DNA from: Actinomycetes bacterium
GTDB taxonomy: Bacteria; Actinomycetota; Thermoleophilia; Solirubrobacterales; JACPNS01
Assembly (NCBI GenBank): GCA_023404495.1
Contig: JAEYBE010000043.1
Span: forward strand, 1 to 18,519
Direction of reading: 5' to 3'
DNA length: 18,519 bases
The translations under genes and the position numbers were made by a program. This document shows positions 13,425 to 18,519 of this stretch, in pieces (the stretch's first letter is position 1; the number at the start of each line of letters is the position of its first letter). The notes beneath the pieces are model-generated. The model was not told where the DNA came from. It did not search any database and was given only the letters and a program-made list of their open reading frames with translations.

Positions 13425-14560
13425 GCGCCCAGCGAGACTGCCCACTGCCGGATCCCGCCGTCGTGGCGGGGACGGTGGAAGACGACAGTGCTCTGATTGC
13501 AGGCGTCGAAGGCGGCACCGGCGGGAATCTTCTGTTTGAGCGTCCTGATCGCTTCGCCGTCCGGCGTGCGCAGGGTCAATTGCCACTTGGGGATTCCGGG
13601 CCGGTAGCCGTACCGGCGGTGGATCTCAAGCAGGCGATTGCCGCAGGCCCGATACCACGAGTTGCGCCAGCTCTCCTCGTTCGCCAGCGCGGTCAGCTTC
13701 ATCGGTTCGCTCGCGGGGGCAAGAACTTCAGCGCTGAATGACCAAGCGCGGAGCAATAGCGACTCGTCGCCCAGGCGTTCGATCAGATTTGCACCGATCG
13801 TTGTGCCCGGCACCGAGCGGAGCTTGTCGTCAGCGGGCATCCAGAGTGCGGTCGGGTAACGCATCCCGTTGACTGAGTCCTGGAGTTGCATCAAAGCGTC
13901 GGTCGCGATCGGGATCAGCGAGGGGAGCAGGTTCCACTTTCGCTCACTGGCCCAACCTGACGCGCGCTCCCCAACCAGCGCTTCGGTTGCGTCCGCGTCG
14001 AGTGAGATCAGCGCGGAGTGCTGGCGCACGAGCAGACAACTGTCACCGCGCGCTTCGAGCCGCGAGCGTTCGGCAAGCACCTTGCCGTCGGATCGGACAT
14101 CCACAAGATGCACACGGCTTCCGCAGTCGACTCCGTCGATCGGGTCCGCATCCGTCGCCAGCGTTCGGGCGCTCCAGGTCGGCTCCTGGGATGGCGTGAG
14201 CTCGACGATCGAACTTGGTCCACGATTGTCCTTGGCGATCGTCGCAAGTCCGAGCACGATTCGCCCTGCCCGCGCCTTGAACGAGACGATGCGGTTACCC
14301 GGCGGGGGCATGTACACGCGGGCTGCGCGCTTCGAATCCAGCGCGCGGGCGTAGATCGCTCCAACCCCGCGTTTGATCAGGCGTCCGCCGCGCTTCTTGT
14401 GCTTGACGCGGTCGTTGCGCTGAAACCACAGGATCCGGCCGTCCTGGATCGATGCGCTGGTGACCTGCGACTGGCTGGGTGGCAGGTTGACGGCGCCGGC
14501 CGGCGCCGCGACGGAGAGGACCACGAGGGCGGTGGTTGCGATCAACAGCAGTTTCCTCAC
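13421..14560 (-). CDS. Secreted protein of unknown function, paralogue of its upstream neighbour
   Basis: I do not recognise the family. I place the start at GTG 14560, which overlaps the upstream stop (GTGA) and has GGAGG seven bases before it; the frame is open to 14629 without support. This gives 379 residues beginning RKLLLIATTALVVLSVAAPAGA, a clear signal peptide. The rest is beta-rich with short strand pairs such as SASIQDGRILWFQ and GRIVLGLATIA, like a propeller. Four cysteines stand in the pattern DCGSRVHLVD, DSCLLVRQ, ACGNRLLEI and ACNQSTVVF. The last two segments, with WQLTLRTPDGEAIRTL between them, line up with the C-terminus of the neighbouring protein. It probably acts outside the cell together with that protein. 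It converges on hugZ, and the two stops overlap. Confidence 0.8.
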   Translation of the reverse strand: MRKLLLIATTALVVLSVAAPAGAVNLPPSQSQVTSASIQDGRILWFQRNDRVKHKKRGGRLIKRGVGAIYARALDSKRAARVYMPPPGNRIVSFKARAGRIVLGLATIAKDNRGPSSIVELTPSQEPTWSARTLATDADPIDGVDCGSRVHLVDVRSDGKVLAERSRLEARGDSCLLVRQHSALISLDADATEALVGERASGWASERKWNLLPSLIPIATDALMQLQDSVNGMRYPTALWMPADDKLRSVPGTTIGANLIERLGDESLLLRAWSFSAEVLAPASEPMKLTALANEESWRNSWYRACGNRLLEIHRRYGYRPGIPKWQLTLRTPDGEAIRTLKQKIPAGAAFDACNQSTVVFHRPRHDGGIRQWAVSLGA

Positions 14561-15909
14561 GGACCGACCTCCGTGCCGCGGACGGTCCTGCCCTGAATCA
14601 CACCTACGACAAGCCGGTCGCCGTTGCATCCCACTGAAGAGAGGCCCTTCTGGGAGATCTTCGCCAGATCCTTGACGAAGTTCCCCTGCGCGTCATAGAG
14701 CTTGATCTGATGCTCGCCCGGGAAGAGGTTCGGCAGCAGCGGAAAGAACAAAGTCTCCTCTCCGGAGCTCTCCTCCTTGGTCTGCGCGAAGCTCAAGCTG
14801 CCGACGACTGTGTAGAGATTCGTGCCGCAGAACTGAACCGCTTCAGCCTTGGCGAGCGAAGCAGCGATCACCTTCGGCGAGTCGACGTCGCCGCCGGGGA
14901 AGATCACGAATGGACTCTTGGGCTTGGCTTTGGGGTCACGAATCCCTCTGAGCGGCGGACTGCCCACCAACGCGACGGTGCCGTCGCTGGAGACATCGAA
15001 GCCTCCCGAGCGCGGTGACCACAGACTTGCGCGATCGCCGGATTCGATGTCGGTGATTGCGGTCGCCGTCACGTAGGGATCGGCAGCGACCAGCTTGCCT
15101 CCGGCCGCGCGGGCGCTCCCGCTGCCAAAGATGTCGCCAGCGGCCGCGACGCCGATTTCCTGGCGCGCGCCGTCGGGCTTCCAGAGCCAGCGCGTGGCGC
15201 TCAGCTCTGCGGTCTGGCCATGGCGACACTCGGCGTGGGCTGCAGTGATGATCGCGTCGCCGCTGCTTGAGATTCCGTTCAGCGAGCGGAAATCTGAGCA
15301 GACGTTCTCCTCGTCATCGGAGATGTCGAGCTTTGCGACGTCGACCACCGGGATTGCGCTCTCGCTTGTGGCACCCGCGTAGATCACCGACTTGTAGCTC
15401 TCACCGACGGCTGCCCCGGCCGTGCCGATCGTCTGGAAGGCGACACGCCCTCCTCGGGCATGCAGGCTGATCGGATAGATGTCCTTCCTCTCAAGCAGCT
15501 TCTGGTCGACTCCGGTAGTGCGATCGGTGCGCATCAACGCAACCTTCAGCGACACCGGGAAGTCGTCACCATCTGGGTCGAAGCGAAGCTTCAGACGCAC
15601 CCAGTAGAGCTGCTGCCCGTCGGCGGCTCCGCCATAGACGAATGTCTCTTCCTGGGTCTTGGTCTTGTGCCGCGCGGCTGCGGCGGCGAACTTCTTCACC
15701 CGTGCCTCCACGCGATCGAACTCCCGGAGCTGTGCTGCGATCCGCTGTTTGTAGGCGTTTGGCGCTACTGCCGCTTGGGCGGCGGGCGGCGATTGCTTGG
15801 GTCCGGCCAGGGCAACTGCCGCAAGCACGCAGGCCGTCGCGAGAACCCCCACGACCAGCATCACGGTCCGTCCGCGGTTTCGCCTGTCTGGGTTACGAAA
15901 AGTGCGCAT
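14557..15909 (-). CDS. Exported or membrane-anchored protein of unknown function
   Basis: I do not recognise the family. From ATG 15909 (MRTFRNPDRRNRGR) the protein has 450 residues; an in-frame ATG at 15924 would add five. The basic start followed by VMLVVGVLATACVLAAVALAG is an export signal or an N-terminal membrane anchor. A helical segment of about 40 residues (YKQRIAAQLREFDRVEARVKKFAAAAARHK) may be a coiled coil, then a beta-rich, propeller-like region with cysteines at NVCSDF, AECRHG, FCGTNLY and GCNGDRLVV. Its end (HQIKLYDAQGNFVKDL to GCNGDRLVVGV) resembles the end of the downstream protein. No Shine-Dalgarno is evident; TATGCT on the minus strand at 15919-15924, with TTGACC 19 bases further up, could be its promoter. 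Confidence 0.75.
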   Translation of the reverse strand: MRTFRNPDRRNRGRTVMLVVGVLATACVLAAVALAGPKQSPPAAQAAVAPNAYKQRIAAQLREFDRVEARVKKFAAAAARHKTKTQEETFVYGGAADGQQLYWVRLKLRFDPDGDDFPVSLKVALMRTDRTTGVDQKLLERKDIYPISLHARGGRVAFQTIGTAGAAVGESYKSVIYAGATSESAIPVVDVAKLDISDDEENVCSDFRSLNGISSSGDAIITAAHAECRHGQTAELSATRWLWKPDGARQEIGVAAAGDIFGSGSARAAGGKLVAADPYVTATAITDIESGDRASLWSPRSGGFDVSSDGTVALVGSPPLRGIRDPKAKPKSPFVIFPGGDVDSPKVIAASLAKAEAVQFCGTNLYTVVGSLSFAQTKEESSGEETLFFPLLPNLFPGEHQIKLYDAQGNFVKDLAKISQKGLSSVGCNGDRLVVGVIQGRTVRGTEVGP

Positions 15910-15945
15910 CGGCGGCGCAAGCATACAGGTCGATCAGACGACCGG

Positions 15946-17235
15946 TCAAACGATCTGCGAAGCGGCTCGTTCGAGTTCTTCCCGATGGTCGGGGTGCGCG
16001 ATCGACGCGATTGCCTTCGCGCGCTCAGCGACCGTCATCAGCGCCAGATCGACCGAGCCGTGCTCGGTCACCACGATGTCGAGCTGGTGGCGCGGGGTCG
16101 TGATCAGCGCGCCATCGGGTAGCCGCGGCAGGATCCGTGAGACGCGGGCGTCGCCCTGGCCCGCCGTCGATGCGAAACAGAGCAGCGAGGTCCCGCCCTC
16201 CACGTACGCCGGGCCGGAGACGAAGTCCTCGCCGCCGCCGACGCCACTGAACTGCTTGCCGTCGCGCGTGTCGGCCATCACCTGTCCGTAGAGATCGATC
16301 GCGAGCGCGCCGTTGACCGTCACCATCTGGCGGTTCTCGTTCATCTTGTGCGGCGAGTTGACCTGCTCGACCGGAAGAAACGCGACCTCCTGATTGTCGC
16401 CGAGCCAGTCGTAGAGTTCGCGGCTGCCCAGCGCGAAGGTGCAGACCGACTTGCCGTCGTTTGCGCCCTTCTTGTTTGTCACCTTGCCCGAGCGCTGGAG
16501 CTGCATCAGTCCGTCGTTGAACATCTCGGTGTGAACGCCGTAGTCGCCGCCGTCGCCCTCGGCCAGCTGCGCGGCAATCGCGTCGGGAACGGCGCCGATC
16601 CCAGTCTGAAGGGTCGAGCCGTCGGCGATGTGGCGGGTCGCGTGGGCTGCGATCCGTGCCGACGTCTCGTCGATCTCTTTGCTCGGGACCGGAGTGGGTC
16701 CGAGCGTGCCGGCGACGAGGACGTCGATCTCGTCGAGGTGCAGGGCGTGCCGGGCGGTGCCGTTTCCGAACGTGCGCGGGAACTGATCGTTGACCTCGAC
16801 GATCAGCAGACGTCCGGGGTCGGCGCCGGCCGCCCGCAGCTCGTCGATCGTCCCGCCGGCGTGAAGCGAGAGGCTGCACCAGCCGTCTTCATCCGGCGGC
16901 GCGGCGGCGCAACACATCACGCGGGGCTTCACCTGTGCGAGCAGCGGACCGAAGCGGCGAAAGTCGGCTGGCACGTACTCGACGGCGGCACCGGCGCCTG
17001 CGAGATACCGCTCGATCGGGCCGAAGAAGCCCGAGCGGTAGCGCACGCCGCTGCGGTTGAAAAGCTCGGTGCCCACGGTGATCAGCGCGCCGTCGACCGT
17101 CAGATCCTCCCAGTCGTCGCGCTCGCCGAGCCGCGCCATCAGGTCCGGCGGCCAGGCGGGCCCAAGGCCGCTGGCGAGTTGGTCGACCGGATCGATCAGC
17201 GCTGCCGCGTCGGCGGCTGACATCTCGCGCGCCAT
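15946..17235 (-). CDS. Acetyl-CoA hydrolase / CoA-transferase family enzyme
   Basis: The 429-residue protein belongs to the family of acetyl-CoA hydrolases, succinyl-CoA:acetate and 4-hydroxybutyrate CoA-transferases. Visible marks are GIGAVPDAIAAQL (212-224), GVHTEMFNDGLMQL, where the glutamate (Glu237) fits the expected catalytic residue that forms the CoA thioester, FALGSRELYDWLGDN, VNSPHKMNENRQMVTVNGAL, DLYGQVMAD, the glycine-rich GVGGGEDFVSG, ILPRLPDGALITTPR and the C-terminal IASIAHPDHREEL. These place it in the C-terminal AcCoA_hyd_C domain with confidence. The exact acyl substrates cannot be read from sequence. It starts 11 bases after recR and probably shares its transcript; there is no metabolic partner nearby, so the link to recR looks incidental. 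Confidence 0.9.
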   Translation of the reverse strand: MAREMSAADAAALIDPVDQLASGLGPAWPPDLMARLGERDDWEDLTVDGALITVGTELFNRSGVRYRSGFFGPIERYLAGAGAAVEYVPADFRRFGPLLAQVKPRVMCCAAAPPDEDGWCSLSLHAGGTIDELRAAGADPGRLLIVEVNDQFPRTFGNGTARHALHLDEIDVLVAGTLGPTPVPSKEIDETSARIAAHATRHIADGSTLQTGIGAVPDAIAAQLAEGDGGDYGVHTEMFNDGLMQLQRSGKVTNKKGANDGKSVCTFALGSRELYDWLGDNQEVAFLPVEQVNSPHKMNENRQMVTVNGALAIDLYGQVMADTRDGKQFSGVGGGEDFVSGPAYVEGGTSLLCFASTAGQGDARVSRILPRLPDGALITTPRHQLDIVVTEHGSVDLALMTVAERAKAIASIAHPDHREELERAASQIV

Positions 17236-17246
17236 GCCGGGACCTG

Positions 17247-17849
17247 TCAGTTGACCGCGCGGCGCCCCTGCAGCGCGCGACCGAGCGTCACTTCGTCGGT
17301 GTACTCAAGATCCGCGCCGACCGGCAATCCACTGGCCGGGCGCGTGACGGTGAGGTCGGGGCGGCGCCTGGACAACGCGTCGCCGAGGTAGAGAGCGGTC
17401 GCCTCACCGGTGGTCGTTGGATTCGTCGCCAGCACCACCTCCTGCACGACCGGATCGTCGGCGCGGGTCAGCAGCTCGGCGATCTTCAGGTCTTCGGGCT
17501 CGACGCCATCGATCGGGCTCAAGCTGCCCCCGAGCACGTGGTAGCGACCGTGGTACTCGTTGGTGCGCTCGATCGGAATGATGTCGCCCGGCTCCTCGAC
17601 AACGCAGATCAGACTCTTGTCGCGCCGCTCATCGCTGCAGATCTTGCAGACCGGTTGGTCGGTGAGGTTGAAGCAGACCTCGCAGAAGCCGATCTTCTCC
17701 TTGACCTCGCGGATTGCATCGGCGAGCGCAAGTCCCTCTGCTTCGTCGACCCGCAGGATGTGAAAAGCAAGCCGTTGCGCCGTGCGCCGACCGATCCCCG
17801 GGAGCTTCGAAAGCTCGGTGATCAGGCGCTCTACGGGTGGGGAGAACAT
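17247..17849 (-). CDS. recR: Recombination mediator protein RecR
   Basis: RecR works with RecO and RecF to load RecA on gapped DNA. The 200-residue protein has the standard layout: helix-hairpin-helix ELSKLPGIGRRTAQRLAFH (12-30), a four-cysteine zinc finger C-x2-C-x8-C-x2-C (Cys56, 59, 68, 71), a Toprim domain from about 78 with VVEEPGDIIPIE and YHVLGGSLSPIDGV, and the C-terminal Walker-B-like ATNPTTTGEATALYL and RPASGLPVGADLEYTDEVTLGRAL. I start at MFSPPVERL (17849), matching the usual N-terminus; ATG 17858 is three codons up, and the open frame reaches 17918 without support. It normally follows ybaB; here a gene on the other strand lies between them. Confidence 0.95.
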   Translation of the reverse strand: MFSPPVERLITELSKLPGIGRRTAQRLAFHILRVDEAEGLALADAIREVKEKIGFCEVCFNLTDQPVCKICSDERRDKSLICVVEEPGDIIPIERTNEYHGRYHVLGGSLSPIDGVEPEDLKIAELLTRADDPVVQEVVLATNPTTTGEATALYLGDALSRRRPDLTVTRPASGLPVGADLEYTDEVTLGRALQGRRAVN

Positions 17850-17903
17850 CGACGACATCGTTCGCAGATTGTGACCGCAAGATCGGTCAAGCTGTCCGGA
17901 GAC

Positions 17904-18383
17904 ATGGGATTGCTCCAATGGTTCACTCGCGTCACCGAGGATCCGACGCTCGACGACCCCGAATGGCCGGACCGGATTGAGGCACTCGTGCGTCAGGTAT
18001 GTGCGGAAGTGATCGACAACGGTCGGGCAACGGTCACCCGCGAAATTCTGGCCGGACCCGGAGATTGCCTATCGGTCATCCCGACAAATCCTGACGCTTG
18101 CGAGGTCTTCGTGGTTCTCGATTACCCGACTGTGTCCTATGACTCCGCCACCGACGAAATGTTCGGAGATGCCTCGGAGCGTCTCGAGTGCCTCCGGATG
18201 GATCTAGAGGACGTACTTGCGGGAAGATTTGAGTGGAGCCATCGCCAGAGCGGAAGGAGCCTGTGGTCCGTGACGGTGCTCCACGGCGAGTTCTATCGCG
18301 ACGGGGTTCTCCGGCGGAGTTTCTCGCGGTCGGGTGCTGAACCACGCAAGGCGGTTGCGCGACATACATTCGCGCCCTACTGA
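17904..18383 (+). CDS. Hypothetical protein, 159 residues
   Basis: I do not recognise this protein. From ATG 17904 (MGLLQWFTRVTEDP), preceded by GGAG with a short gap, it runs 159 codons. The frame is open back to 17538, but that part lies opposite recR and is not protein-like. It has no signal peptide or membrane helix and is acidic in its first two thirds, with three cysteines and an apparent alternation of helix (WPDRIEALVRQVCAEVID) and strand (CEVFVVLDYPTVSYD, SLWSVTVLHGEFYRDG). A small alpha/beta cytoplasmic protein is likely. It is divergent from recR, with 54 bases between starts, and sits between recR and ybaB. Coding status is likely but not certain. Confidence 0.6.
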   Translation: MGLLQWFTRVTEDPTLDDPEWPDRIEALVRQVCAEVIDNGRATVTREILAGPGDCLSVIPTNPDACEVFVVLDYPTVSYDSATDEMFGDASERLECLRMDLEDVLAGRFEWSHRQSGRSLWSVTVLHGEFYRDGVLRRSFSRSGAEPRKAVARHTFAPY

Positions 18384-18413
18384 CTCGCGACCGCGCATAG
18401 ACAAGCGGGAAAT

Positions 18414-18452
18414 CTTCCATGGGGCGACCCCGCGGGGTGGCCCGATGGAAAG
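18414..18452. terminator. Long hairpin between converging ybaB and the hypothetical gene
   Basis: TTCCAT, GGGC and ACCCC on the left pair with GGGGT, GCCC and ATGGAA on the right around a two-base loop, interrupted only by two G-G mismatches. The element lies 30 bases after the plus-strand stop and 25 bases after the ybaB stop. Short T runs follow on either strand (GTTT on plus, ATTT on minus), so it could end transcription from both sides, though neither U-tract is strong. Confidence 0.55.
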
Positions 18453-18477
18453 TTTGGCCCTTGGGAATGCGGTTCGG

Positions 18478-18519
18478 CTACATGCCCGGCAGGCCGAGAC
18501 CGCCGGCGATGCCGCCTAG
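18478..18519 (-). CDS. ybaB: YbaB/EbfC-family nucleoid protein, C-terminal 13 codons
   Basis: At the very edge the minus strand reads LGGIAGGLGLPGM and a TAG stop. A glycine/leucine-rich tail ending GLPG-M or similar is characteristic of YbaB/EbfC proteins, small DNA-binding dimers whose gene usually lies between dnaX and recR. RecR on the same strand 630 bases further on supports this. Only 13 codons are visible, so the call rests on tail and position. Confidence 0.6.
   Translation of the reverse strand, partial: LGGIAGGLGLPGM

Noticed and set aside
16025..17220. Long open frames on both strands across the CoA-transferase gene
   Set aside because: Arginine- and alanine-rich shadow frames; the minus-strand frame at 15946-17235 has clear family motifs.
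17538..17903. Upstream part of the plus-strand frame that continues into the 159-residue protein
   Set aside because: It lies antisense to recR, and a start with a Shine-Dalgarno-like GGAG exists at 17904.
18384..18477. Region beside recR considered as an SRP or other structured RNA gene
   Set aside because: The conserved SRP core motif is absent; the hairpin is better explained as a terminator between converging genes.

Overview
The window is high-GC, tightly packed bacterial DNA. Three things suggest a monoderm actinobacterium of the Thermoleophilia/Solirubrobacterales type: a lysC-asd operon with an internal lysC start, secreted proteins ending in short lysine/arginine-rich beta domains, and HtaA-type heme proteins. 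This assignment is inference; no rRNA or other marker gene is present.

Layout. (1) 1-2144: the 3' part of a secreted RCC1-repeat protein. (2) 2156-4464, minus: lysC-asd, the first two steps of the aspartate pathway, with a second strong start inside lysC for the regulatory subunit. (3) 4589-4995, plus: a HicB-HicA toxin-antitoxin pair. (4) 4992-13424: the centre of interest, a probable heme-iron island. An ExbB/MotA-like channel protein and a DUF2149 partner run on the minus strand. Opposite them runs a five-gene operon: HmuT-like binding protein, HmuU permease, HmuV ATPase, an HtaA-like secreted heme protein and a membrane-anchored PKD protein. Next come a collagen-repeat protein with an HtaA-like region (minus) and, divergent from it, a HugZ/DUF2470 heme-degrading enzyme. 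The two divergent intergenic regions of this island each hold a TTAGG-N4-CCTAA dyad resembling part of a DtxR/IdeR iron box. (5) 13421-15909, minus: two translationally coupled, mutually similar secreted proteins of unknown function. (6) 15946-17849, minus: an acetyl-CoA hydrolase/CoA-transferase family enzyme and recR. (7) 17904-18383, plus: an unrecognised small protein. (8) 18478-18519, minus: the last 13 codons of what looks like ybaB, so the usual ybaB-recR pair is split by the opposite-strand gene.

Working model for the heme island: HtaA-like proteins bind heme at the surface, HmuTUV imports it, HugZ opens the ring to release iron, and iron controls both ends through the shared dyad. 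The ExbB-DUF2149 pair is the unexplained part: a proton-motive-force motor with no TonB, placed head-to-head with heme transport genes in a probable monoderm. No stretch over 300 bases lacks a gene.
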